Of a stretch of DNA of 64,000 nucleotides, positions 35,094 through 49,000 are shown one piece after another. The notes beneath the pieces are model-generated. The model saw only the letters and a program-made list of their open reading frames with translations, did no database searches and was not told the DNA's origin. A program made the translations under genes and the position numbers. Each line of letters opens with the position of its first letter. The stretch's first letter is position 1. Origin of the DNA: Polyporus tsugae (Eukaryota; Basidiomycota; Agaricomycetes; Polyporales; Polyporaceae); assembly GCA_024305745.1 (NCBI GenBank), contig JAHRBS010000013.1:1860001-1924000 (forward strand). Reading direction: 5' to 3'.

Positions 35094-35299
35094 TCGCTAA
35101 TGCTCGAACCCTATTCGATTGCTGTCGCTTACACGTACATTCTCCAGACATCCTACTCCTATTATAGACGATATAACTTGGACTCTGAATACTGAACGGG
35201 TATCATTGGTATATGCAAGGAAAACGGATGAAGCGGATAGAAGCCCTCCAAGTCCGTGAGCCCAAGGAAGCGCGAGAAGCAAATTGACGGCAGTCCGAG

Positions 35300-38200
35300 T
35301 TAGACGTAACACAACCTGCCTGTCTGCCGAACCGCCTCCTCCCTGTCCTTCGAAGCCCTCACGACCTTCTCAATCTCCACGTTGATCGCCCACACCCACG
35401 CGTCCCGCTCCAGCTTGCTCCTCGTCCGGAACACCTTCACTTTTCGCTTCGCTTTCAGCGGAGGAATGTCCGCCCCATCGTTGTTCCTGCGGACGCCCTC
35501 CGCTACACCGGGGACTTTCCGATACCAGACAATAAACATCGTGTCCTCTTCTCCATCGTCTGTCTCCAGGCCGTCTCCGTACCGCCGTGCGACTGGCGGC
35601 GCGTTCGCGTCGTACTGGCCCGCCGGGAGGTACTGCGCGGCGAAGTACCCAGAGCACACATACGCGTCGAGGAGGTTGATGCTCTTGCCTCTGCGATGGT
35701 GCATTGAGTGCTGTGGGGAGATGTCGAATTCCACGAGGTGGCCTGAAAGCAATACGAGCTGGACATGGCTGCACACACAAGGATAAGTCTCCCTACGCTG
35801 ATCATGATCAGAGAGTAGGAGCAAAAACGCACTTGTACTGGCCCCACCAGCCCTTCCGACTGTACAGCCGTCCACACTTCAACATCACACTGCAGCCGTC
35901 CATGATACACCAGTTGTAGAATGACGACAGGTCGGGCATAGCCGCGTCGCGCTCGAGCAGCGGTTCTGGTGGCGTATCGTGCATGTGTCCCGGGGCGTGC
36001 GGGTGGTCCTCGCGCGGCCGCTGCGGCGTAATGTGCTCGCGCCCCGTGCTGGCGTGGGCGATCTTCATCTCGAGCCGCGTATCCACCTGGTGGCGCTTCT
36101 TCCAGTAGGAAACCAGCTGGCGGAGCCGCACGATCCATTCCAGCGCGGTTGCACACGAGTACGCCTGTATGCACGAGAGGACGTTGTGAGCTCGGCGCAC
36201 AGAGGAGGAAGAGGACGGATACGTACCTCGAACCTCAACACCCGTCCGGTTACCAGCACGAACTCGAACGACCGCCGCATCCGCAAGTGAGCCTTGTCCG
36301 TGGACTTCGACATACCCGCTTCCCCTCCCGCATCCTCATCGTCGCTCTCGCTCCGATCGACCTGCTCCCAGAAAGCCTCGGTGTCCTCCCAGTCTGCGCC
36401 GTGAGGCACTGCTCCCTGTTCAGTGCCCTGAGGAACGTGCTGGAAGGCACGCCGCACCGCGACAATGCTCCGCAGGTCAAACATGCCCGTCGCCTGGAGG
36501 ACCTGTTCCCGTCCGCGACGTATCTCCGCCTTACGTCGAGTGTCTGCGGACTGCACCAAACCCGCGGTGTCGAGTGCGCTCTGTGAGGCAGTTGGAGACG
36601 TCCCTGGGGCCCCAGGGGGGTGTGGGGGATGTGCCTGCGCAGGTGCGAGGGAGAAAAGATATCCGTCATGTGTGACCAGGTATACCGAGTGCCGTAGTTG
36701 CGCGTTCAGACGGATACGGTCGACGTATCCCTCGACTGCCGCCGGCTCGTCCAGGCGTGTGCCGTCCTTCAGGTGGAGACGGGTCGGAGAGTGCCGCTTG
36801 AGACGGAACTCCAGGCGCGCAGGCTTGTCCCCCTGCTTGAGTGCCAGACCGGAGAGCACCGCCCACTGCCGAGCATTGCCCTGGACGTCAGTGTCTTGCG
36901 ACACCCAGTCGAGCTCTGAGTTGATCCGCCATGCCAGCTCGAATGTCGCGCCTGCTCCGAGTTCATGTTCCAAGATGGCTCGATACTCGGGTGCGCTCCG
37001 CAGATACCTCTCACAGAGGCGGACGATGTTGTCTCTCTGGAAGACTTTATATGCAGCGTCAATGTCCGCGGTGTCGAAGCCGGGAACGTCCACCCTCATC
37101 CGTATCTCCACGGCTGGATTCCGTATCTCGATGAACGGTGGAAGCTGACCGCCCTTGTGACGCCTAGGAACGAGCTCAATAAGTAAACAAAAGCGCATAA
37201 TTATCTAGCACATACCAAAGCTGCCACATCCAGTCGACGGCACGAGAGCGACATTTCGGCTTGAAGACGAATATATGTGTGCCTCTATCACCATGAAAGT
37301 ATCGAACCCGCGCCGATTCTGGTGTCAAGTGTGCCGGAGGACATGTGATGCAGAATGACATGTCAACGTAGGAGTAGAGGGATAGCTTGGTTGACGAAGC
37401 CCCCAGAGGTGCGACATAGGCTAGCTGTTTGCTGTCGACGAACCACGCCCGGCCAAACATACGCTGAGGCAAGCAATCAACACATTGTATACTGTTTTAC
37501 GAGGAGTACTTACATGTTCTGTAAATAGTTCTAATCGATCCTTCCGCCATGCCACGATGTATTCTGCCCAACCTTCATTATCGAGATGCCTTGTTACTCG
37601 ATTCTGCGCCTCGTCGAAGGGCGCTGGTACGCTGTGTTCTGTGTACGATACCCTAACCATCATTCGATCTAACTTCCGTGAGTGCGAGCGCATACAGCAA
37701 CCAATCCAAACCACTTACCTCGCATGATCACGCCGCCCCACTTTGTCCTGGCTTCACAAGTAGTCTGTTCAACGGCACCCGCACTCGTCACATTAACAGC
37801 ACTTCCAGTGCGCGCAAGAACCTCGGAGGGTGGCGCAGGACTGTCACTATAGTGCACATGTACAGCCTTCCCCTTCCCCTTGCGCAAAACGGCTAGGTAA
37901 GAGGAACCGTTGTGCGGGGTCCCGTTGGCTTGTGCTGAGGGAAGAGGTGTAGCAGGCCCCCCAGCAGATCCCTCCTCGTCGGCTGGGGGACTAGCAGGTC
38001 CATCAGCTACCAGGTAGTTGGTCGACGGCACTAAGGCGGTGGCAGAGTTCATCGAGATGTCTTGCTCGCGAGAGGCGACCCGCGAGAGGGGCGAGGGTGG
38101 TTCGGTGGTGGGGACGTCAATTCCGGTCGTAACGAACGTCTCTGGTCTTGTGGAAGAAGAGGCGCCACCAGCTGTGGGCTGAACCGTGAACGTAGGGGCG

Positions 38201-38709
38201 GAGGTACTGGGTGGGTCGGGTTGCTCGGACGAGGGCGGATTCTCATCCATGATGTCCACGCCAAGGAAAACGCCTACGTCGAAGGAAGTGCCTATCCATT
38301 TGGGCGAATTGCCCGCCTGCTTCTGCTCCTTCCGCGCGCGGGCCCAATCGCTCTGCCGCCACCGCTTGCGCATCTCCTTCCGGACGCTCTTCTGCTGGCT
38401 CTCACCCCAATCCTCGGGCTGGCCACCGTGTCGGAGGAAGAATTCGAGGGCGTGGCGGTGGATAACATGCGACAGACTGCTACAGTCATCGTCGTCATCA
38501 CTGGAGCTGCTATCTTCACTAGGTTCTCTCCTCTCAGAGAAGGTGTGCTTGTGCTTTTGATTCCGGGGTCGCCTGGAATTCATGTCCAATGCGGCGACTG
38601 GGATGGGTCCGATGAATCTTCGACGCCACTTATGGACGTCGTCCCGCTTGATGACATCCTGGGACGACAACGGGCCAGGCGCGTGAGTTGAAGCAGTTTG
38701 TATGGCCAT
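35300..38709 (-). CDS. SPO71/Mug56-like tandem-PH-domain protein
   Basis: Start MAIQTASTHAPGPLSSQDVI at 38709. The N-terminal third carries DVHKWRRRFIGPIPVAALD, SHVIHRHALEFFLRHGGQPE and RQSDWARARKEQKQAGNSP, then a long Ser/Pro/Thr linker. A first PH-like module follows (MVRVSYTEHSVPAPFDEAQN, YIVAWRKDRLELFTEHV, STKLSLYSYVDMSFCITCPP, FVFKPKCRSRAVDWMWQLW). Next come VEIRMRVDVPGFDTADIDAA, VRLCERYLRSAPEYRAILEH, MRRSFEFVLVTGRVLRFEAY, and a second PH module ending VFRTRSKLERDAWVWAINVE, stop at 35300. This order matches Spo71/Mug56, which in yeasts lies on the prospore membrane with VPS13-family lipid transporters. Basidiomycetes make no ascospores, so the role here is open. Head-to-head with tubulin cofactor D. 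Confidence 0.82.
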
Positions 38710-39021
38710 GATAACACATGGAGGAGAGGACGGGAGTGTTCAAGGAGAAGACGCGACAGGCGCTCTGGGGATTATGACGTTGTCGAGCGGCTACCCGTAA
38801 ATAGTTTAAATAAACGCCCGTGGACTTCAGCAAATCCATCTTTCCCACACCCCAAATAAGGGAAATCCCGCCCTTGCCAAGCAGCGAGTCGGCGGTTCAA
38901 ACGTTCAACGTTCAACAGCTACGTACTTACTCGCGTTCAGACTCAGGACCTCGCCCATACCAACGATCGGCGTCGATCGAGTGTGTGCTCCTCCACGTCT
39001 CGTACACTAAGGAGCCCCGCT
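38710..39021. promoter_or_regulatory. Divergent promoter between SPO71-like gene and TBCD
   Basis: 312 bp spacer containing a short repeat, ACGTTCAACGTTCAACAG, near 38900. Both core promoters must lie here. No TATA box is evident. Confidence 0.45.
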
Positions 39022-42000
39022 ATGGAAACCGTACAGGATGCCGACGGGGCTACCGACTTCAAGCTCCACACCAGGTTCGAGAACAAGGACGAGTTCGTAG
39101 CCCTCCGAGACAGGCTCTTGTCGATCGACGTCTACTCCGAACCTACCCAAGAGCAACGAAGTGTTGAAGCAAATCTCTACAAGAGGATATCTATGATTGT
39201 ACGTGGCTCATAACCATTCTACCATCAAGCTTCGCTAGTTCACGCCTGTTTCAATAGTTCGACTCTTACCAGGAGCAATCCTATCTCTGGGATCCGTACT
39301 TGGAGTCCCTGGTCACACCTGTTGTCGACATGTTCAAAGTTCACGCCAAAAGATTCGCAAACGGCGACTTTGAGACGGTGTCAGACGTACGACTCCATTT
39401 CTTTTCCAGGATCCCATACCTATTTGTCAAGTTTCGCGGGTACAAGACAATCAGTGAGTCTCCCTCACATGTTCTGTCAGCAATCAGTCTCACCATCCTT
39501 TTTGTCAGCGAAGTTCTTTCCTCACGAGATAGCCGATCTCACAACAGCTCTCGACTGCATGACCAGCCCCAGAAGCCCGGTCAACCGCACCTCGCGATGG
39601 AGTCTTCGTTATATCTTGCTTCTTTGGTTATCCTTGGTCTGCATGATCCCGTTTGATCTGGAGCAATTTGATGAGGATGGGAAAGAGGGCGAGACAGCTT
39701 CCAGGGTCGAGGGCGTGGGCAATTCTTTTCTAGCCAAAGCAGGTTTGGATCGTGAAGCCGCCGCACTGCTGCTCTCGAAATTTTACATGAGGTACAGTCT
39801 TAATTTCTCTTTCGAGGCCGTGTCTGACCATGTGTAGGAAAGATACCGCTTCACGGTTCCCTGACTTTCTGTCGTGGGCGACGATGACCGTTGGAAGCAC
39901 GGCCGACCCCTTCCCGGTACGTTCGTGCATGCGATCTTTTGTCCCGCTATTCACCAGCTACAATTCTAGGTGATAGGACTGCTCCGTGTCCTGTGCGAGG
40001 TTACCAAGCTTGGCTCCGCCGAACAGGTGCAAACATGCAAGGAACAACTTCTCCAAGTTGTCTCCACGTTGGAAGGCAACCAAAGTCTCATGAATAACAC
40101 GATCATCCGACAGCTTCGTGCGAAGCTGATCGCAAGGGTTGCCATACGTTTGCTTCCTGGAAAGACACGCCGGCGCCGTGCAAAAGGTGCGTGCAGCGCC
40201 CAATCGCCCCCGCAGGCTAACCCAAGGCCTTCTTTATGAAGGGCGAACGCTTGCGTCAGAAGGCGCATTCGGAGGAGAAGCCGTCGCAGATGACGACGAC
40301 ATTGACGTACCGGAAGAGGCCGAGTCCGTACTAGAGGGCCTCTTCAAGGCACTCTGCGACAAGGATACGGTCGTCCGTTACTCCGCGGCGAAGGGTGTTG
40401 CGCGCATTGCGGAACGCCTCCCCACCGACTTCGCCGAACAAGTCCTAGAGCAGGTTTTGCATATGTTTTCCATCCACTCGTCCGGCATTGCGAGCATATA
40501 CGACCTCCCGAGCATTGCAGAGGTAACATGGCATGGGGCGTGCCTTGCCTGCGCGGAAATGGCGCGACGCGGTCTTATCCCCGACGAGCGACTCTCGGAG
40601 CTGGTAGAATGGTTGTACAAGGTCTGTTCCTGCCTTTCCTCCTCGCGGTGGTCGTGCGGTTGTATCTATGCTGACGATGAACAGGCTTTGTTGTTCGACA
40701 TACGGAAAGGCGCACACTCGATCGGATCGAACGTACGCGACGCTGCCTCCTATGTCCTCTGGTCTCTCGCACGGGCACAGGGAATTGATGCCCTGCGGCC
40801 TCATGCCCTAGAGCTTGCACGGAAGCTCGTCACCGTCTCGCTGTTTGACCGGGAGATCCACATCCGAAGGGCGGCAAGCGCTGCGTTCCAAGAGTATGTC
40901 GGCCGCACGGTAAGTGTTCGGTATGCTGTGGGCCATGACAACGAGGCAGCTTGATAGCTGATATCGGAAATCAGAGCCTATTCCCTCATGGTATTGATGT
41001 ACTGCGTAAAACCGACTTCTACGCGGTTGGCACTCGTAGGACTGCCTTCACCGTCGCAGCACCTGAAGTTGCTGAGTGAGTTATCTCGCTATATTCCGAT
41101 TGAACATCTGCTGAGTGCCGGTAGACACGATGAATATCGCGGCTGCCTCATCGACCACCTTCTTGCTGTAACTTTGAGGCATTGGGACCCGGCGATGAGA
41201 GAAATCGGCGCACAGTCCCTGCGGTGCATTTGCGAACTGGATCTGGTAAAATTGGGGCCCGATGTTGCGAAACGTGCTGTACGTAATGGGCGTCCTCGAG
41301 TTACTATCCACGTTCTTCATTGAAAGTTGCTTTGCAGTCACAGCTATTGGCGATGCCCGATGACGGTGATGTCCATGGCGGCCTGCTCGCGCTCACAAAC
41401 CTTGCGGCAGCATTCCGCAGTTCACCTCGTAGTGATCAACTGGAGCCGGAGCGTCGCAAGGTCCGTACCAGCCTTCTGCCTTCCATCTCCAACAACGCAG
41501 TAACCCCCAACATTGTCAGATCTTTGCCGCTCTGTCCACAGTCCCCCTAACCACAATTCAATCTAGCCGCCAAGAGCTCATCGCAGCCGCAGCCTGCACC
41601 CTCATCGCCTCCGGCATTTCCTTATCCGAGACGCAGCACGCCCACGCCACGGTACCGCACTGGCGTCAGGTCGTGGATTCCGGCCTGAAGAACAGGAACG
41701 CTGCGGTACGGGAGGCCGCCGCATCTGCGCTTGCGGCGGTCAGCCGCCTGGTCGACTGTTCTGCGGTGGTGCAGAGGCTCATCAGGGAGTTTGAGGGGCA
41801 GACCCCGCTGATGCAGCAAAGTTTGGCCAGGGTCCTGGGGGTGCTGGATTACGCGGCCTTTCCGCATGGGGTGCAGGATGCCGTGCGGTGTCTGTTGCGG
41901 ATGGTCGATCGGAAGGTGGTCCCTTGCTCCTCAGCATTTATTCGTCCGTGGCGCTGACTTGCGCCAATAGAACGGATGCGGCAGCATGAATGTCGAAGCT

Positions 42001-43413
42001 CGGCGAAATGCTTTTGACGCGATGCCCTTGATACTCGGCAACGTATCAGACAAGTTGACAGAGGGTATGCTGTCTTCCGCGTGAAAATTCATGTTCCAAT
42101 TAATTTGTCAATAGATATCTCTGCGGAGCTCGTCACCGAGCTCGAGGACGCACTCCTGGACGGTCTGACTGACTACACGAGCGACGAGAGAGGAGACGTC
42201 GGCTCTTGGGTCCGCATATCCTGTGTCAAGGGTCTTACCTCCTTCTCTCGAACTCTTTTTTCGCGGGCGAGCTCTCTGCCGGACCTCGCAAGCTACTTGC
42301 CACCGGAGAAGTATCATGACGCAACCGGTGGAATTCTCAAGCAAGGAGTGGAACGTCTAGACAACGTAAGACAGATCGCAGGGGAGAGCTTCTTGACACT
42401 CCTGTTGCTGCCGCCTCCTGCGGTCTCAGACCCGGCGCCGTGGACACTCCGGGGAGAAGCGTTGATGAAGGAGCTGTTCCTCAGGTACGCGCAATGACGT
42501 CGCTGTACTCTTCCACGACAATGTTTGGGAGACTCACGGGGATGACGTAGTGAGCAAGAATCAGTGGGATGGAACGAAGGCAGCTGGCTGTTCCCCAGAG
42601 CTGTACAGCTTCTGGATATAGAGCGGTACCGCAACCGGATTCTCCCGGGGATAGTGCTCAGCGTGAGCACAAAGACCGATAGCACGGTGCGTCATGCATG
42701 TCGCCATTTATGTCGCTCACTACATCTTGGTTCTGTGAGCACTGACACACCGTTTCTAGCAACGGCCGGTAACCTCCGCGTTGGTGGCTTGGGCGCTGAA
42801 GATCCCTGTCACTGCAGCGGAGCCCGACCGCTACGATCTTCAAGAACTCGCACAAGACTTGCTATGTCAAGCTTTACAGAAAACCAGCTCGAACAATGCA
42901 GTCGTGCCGGTGCTGCAGACGTTCAATGTGCTTCTCGAGGCCGATGTGTTCGAGAGATTGGCGCAGGACCCTCAGGGAATGAAGGCGTACGCGGGCATGA
43001 TCTTTGTGAAACCATTAGCACGATTGAAATGCTCGCAGGTTACGCTCTCTACTGTCACTGGTTACCAAGAATGCCTCACGGCTGAAGAACCCACAGCGGA
43101 TCAATATGTCCATGAGATGGTGAGCAGATTATTGGCCGTTTGGACTGTATAGATGCTCACAGCGATGTTTCAGTCTCGTCAACCTGCTCCCAATCTCCGA
43201 GCTACAGCAAGAGTGCATTTCCCAGCTGTCCACTTATCTCGGACACCAATATCCACGGGTTCGTCCGGACCTTCTGATGCTGTACCGGCGACTAATTTCG
43301 GGGCACAGGTCAGAGCAGACACCGCAGAGTACCTATACCTTGTGTTGTCAAGCAAGGACACGGGTCTCGAAACAGACGACGTAGAAGAGATACTGCTGGA
43401 GACCGAGTGGTAA
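39022..43413 (+). CDS. TBCD: Tubulin-folding cofactor D
   Basis: Eighteen exons (39022-39198, 39258-39453, 39509-39791, 39838-39916, 39970-40186, 40227-40621, 40685-40909, 40975-41075, 41125-41278, 41338-41460, 41520-41915, 41971-42064, 42115-42484, 42551-42686, 42760-42986, 43039-43119, 43174-43258, 43309-43413) total 1,147 residues, the normal length. Diagnostic stretches are YLWDPYLESLVTPVVDMFK, YLFVKFRGYKTI, DKDTVVRYSAAKGVARIAER, ALLFDIRKGAHSIGSNVRDA, ELEDALLDGLTDYTSDERGD, SWLFPRAVQLLDIERYRNR and the terminal ADTAEYLYLVL...EILLETEW. TBCD (Cin1/Alp1) is a HEAT-repeat chaperone that works with cofactors C and E and the GTPase Arl2/Cin4 to assemble alpha/beta-tubulin dimers in the cytosol. 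Intron 5 is only 40 nt, and intron 17 has a GTTCGT donor. Every junction restores family sequence. Confidence 0.96.
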
Positions 43414-43730
43414 AGCCTGAGACCTGAGCTTCTGCCCGAGTTACGCGTCACTCACCTCTATGGTATTTCACAGGTCGTCTAAAGTGTCAACAGAGGATAC
43501 TGGTCGGCGGTGTGTTGAGCTATTATCTACTGCGAAAGCAGGATGATGTACCGTAGAGAGGAAGGACCATGTAGTATATATGGATGTTAGTGTAGCGCGA
43601 AGCGTGGGAACATAACCGAAGCGGTATCATGGGCGCTCAGAGAGTCGTAACTGCCGCTGGGCCGGTCGGACGTCACTGTTTCTGAACGGTTCAGGTCTTT
43701 CCCTTCCCTCTGCGACTCACGACCTCCGAC
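43414..43730. promoter_or_regulatory. Spacer between TBCD and V-ATPase subunit B
   Basis: 317 bp separating two genes on the same strand; it holds the TBCD 3' end and the VMA2 promoter. A CT-rich leader (TCTTTCCCTTCCCTCTG) lies just above the VMA2 start. Confidence 0.55.
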
Positions 43731-46025
<2,295 letters not shown>

Positions 46026-49000
46026 GCATGAGCTTCATGTTGCGGGGCGCGATTGCCATGATCCTTCGTGATCGCGAGGTCGTGGTGACAAGACGTCCGG
46101 CGTGGGCATCGGTAAGGTGGCACGAATGTATGCAGATGACATGAACATTGCCTTTACCAATGATATATGTACATATTACCTTCAGCACGAAGACCTTTGT
46201 TCTGTCCCATCCCGACGCACCGCGGAGATTCTGGTGCACGCTGATAAGCCACAAGTGGTCTGCTGCGGTTTTTCCGTGGATCGTACGAGGTTCGCCTCGA
46301 GATGGAAGCGTGGTACGTGCATGCCGCTGCGTGTGATTCCTAACGTTCTCTCCGCGTGGCTTAGCGTTAATATAGAGGTGCACCCGGCGGCAAAGCTTGG
46401 CCGTGCTGGATCGGTGATTTTATGCGCTTTCAGCCAAGCCATGCGTCCCGAGTATGATGACCTGCAGGGCTATGCGGTACGTCTTGTGGTGGTTTTTTTG
46501 ACAAAAATTTGACAACTGACGTAAGTACGCACGCAGAGGATATCCATGGATATGCACACCGCAGCATGGTGGTCGACGGCGTCAACGCCTCTCAAGCACA
46601 ATATGTACATCCTCGGAGCTCCACCCAACACCCACAAGCACAGCTCTACTTGCCGGCGTACACGGATGATTATCTGGCCGCAGTAATCCAACAAACAATC
46701 GCTCATACGTACAAATGCGTACGGTACTTACGAGCCCGATGGGGTGCAGACCTAGATATCCGCCACCATGAGCCAATCGGACACTGTCGCCACGTTCCCT
46801 TGGTCTCTCGAATCTCGAATCGAACAATGCAAAGCGAGAACTTCATATCCGCGTCTTCTTTATCTTTCATGGCCATGTTCAAGATTGCAACCCTCTGCGG
46901 ACGCGTGCGTTCTCATGCCGCTGCTGGATCATTGTTCTTCCGCCTACCTGTGAACCTTGCCATACTTACAGGAGCCTGGCCGCACCAACAGACCGCAACG
47001 CCCTCGAACGTTACGCATACACCCGAACGGCGGCGCATTTAATACGCCAACTACAGTAACGTTCAAGCGTTCACCCGTCTACTCATCGCCGCGCGACCGC
47101 GGGAGCCCCGGGTGGCACCGCTGTGTAAACGAGCACGCAAGTGGCCAACGCCTGGGACACCCTGCCAGCAGCCCGGTGGAACTTTGGTCCAGCACCCACT
47201 CTCCTTCGAGTTCGCGCGCACACGCAGCGCTCGAAAGGCTCGCAATGCCCTTAACCCTATGTCAGCCTGAGATCCGGAGAAGAACATGCGGCCCCGCCAC
47301 CGACCAACCAAAGGCAGGCCCACCGCGGACTCGAACTTCGAACTTCGAGGCTTCGAGCGTGAGTGGGGGAGAGGGGGCCATGGCCGTAGTGTGGCGGCGG
47401 CCACGCTACCTACTGCAGCCGTGCGTCCCGGCTTCGATTACCAGAGCGCGGCTCCCCCGCCCGCGCATGCGCGTCCCCGGGCGGAGGCCAGAGGCTGCTT
47501 CGCGCGCATCGTGCAATCGTGCATGCCCTATCTTGGGCCGCGCGAGGCGCGCCGTGGGAAGCTCGTGTGTCCGGGCCATGCGCGGCGCGGGCAGCCTGCA
47601 GGCTGAGAGAGTCTAGGCTCTAGGTTCGAGGGGTCTTGGAGGGGTCGCCTGCGCGCGGCTCTCATGCTAAGTGCGAAGTGCGAAGCGCGAAGTGGTAGGG
47701 CGAACCCTCAGGGCGAGAGCCTCGGGCCTCAGGTGCAGGAACCTTGGACTGACTCGCGATCGGATTGGGTGCGTCGCCGAGCGTCGAGGAATCGAGCAGC
47801 TCAGGCTGCCGTCGCCCCTGCCGCACACCGCGCATCGTGGGTGGCGCGGCGGTGTGTGTCGACTCAGGAATCGAAGCGTTCTTTTATTCTGAAATTTCAA
47901 GCTGGGCCTGAACTTGTTGCAGGGCCCGACAAATGGTGCCGTGACGCGTGTAGCCCTGAGGCCTGAGGCCTGAGGGAACCGTCGCGCGTCGTACGTACAC
48001 AGCGGGCGGCGAATGCGGCCGCGCTTGCCCGCTAAAGCCACTTCTAACCGCCTTCCACACGTGGTGGTGCTCGTCCTCGCCGTGTTAGGGAAGATCTTCC
48101 CGTCTCGGGTTGTCGTTTGTCGTAATTCATTTCCAGTCATGGAGACCAGTCCCGCCCCGGCGGCAGCCCGCGTCGCGCCCCGGGGTCCGGGGAGCGGGAG
48201 CGCAGGCCGGTGATCAGAGGAGCCAGAGGAAGGCTCGAAGTGCTGGAGTATCGGGCGCTCCACATACTATGGCTTGCGGGGAAGTCGCACTGAGCGTGGC
48301 GCACCGGTGTTTCGTACAAGGCATGTGTGGACCAATCTCTCGTGGTATCTCTCCATGTCCCTATCCCTATCATTTGCAGGGATATCTGCGGCGTTCAGGA
48401 TGCATCACTAGCGTGATCAGGACAGAGAACCCGCCGGCCCTTCTGGGACGTGAAACGTGTCGCCAGACCGGGGCAGAGAACTGTTAGAAGAAGACGCGGA
48501 CGAAAGGCGGGCGTTGGCGCGAGCGAATAGGGAAAGACTTTGAAGTACATACATGAGAGTTTAGTGCGAGGGACTGAGTCAGCAACCACCGCGGATGCTT
48601 TGACTACTGCATACGCGTTGGGCGCGTTGGTGCTGGAGCTTAACCGGCCTCAAGCCTCAGGCCGTCGATCCTTTTTCTCTCGCCTACGACATACGCACGT
48701 GCGACTTTGCGTGCTCGCTATCGCCGCTGCGCCGCACAGTGCGAAAGGGACCATTCGCCCCTAATGCCACTGGCAGGCCTTGTCGTGGCACGAGGTTCTT
48801 CCTTCCGACCGCGGCAGGAGCGCAGAGCGCGACAAGCCCTGGCAGGTGTGTACGGAATTAGCAAGTGGAGAACAGAGACAGGGGCACGTCGTGGGCGAAG
48901 AGTCTTGTTCGACATACCGATTACAGCAAACGATGGCCCGCGCAACTGGCTCCGAGGAAATGAAATCGGCCTTCTGCTCGGTCCATTGTGTCTGGCGTCA

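Noticed and set aside
40139..40260. Apparent frameshift in tubulin cofactor D
   Set aside because: It is explained by a 40-nt GT-AG intron that restores conserved sequence, so the gene is not broken.
43120..43308. Alternative reading of the TBCD 3' end straight through 43153-43413
   Set aside because: It gives a nonsensical SRQPAPN stretch; splicing with a GTTCGT donor gives the conserved NLLPISELQQEC...VRADTAEYLYLVL.
46768..46953. 61-codon ORF with a good Kozak context (CCGCCACCATGAGC)
   Set aside because: It is short, has no conserved content, and no downstream exon could be joined; the context alone is not enough.
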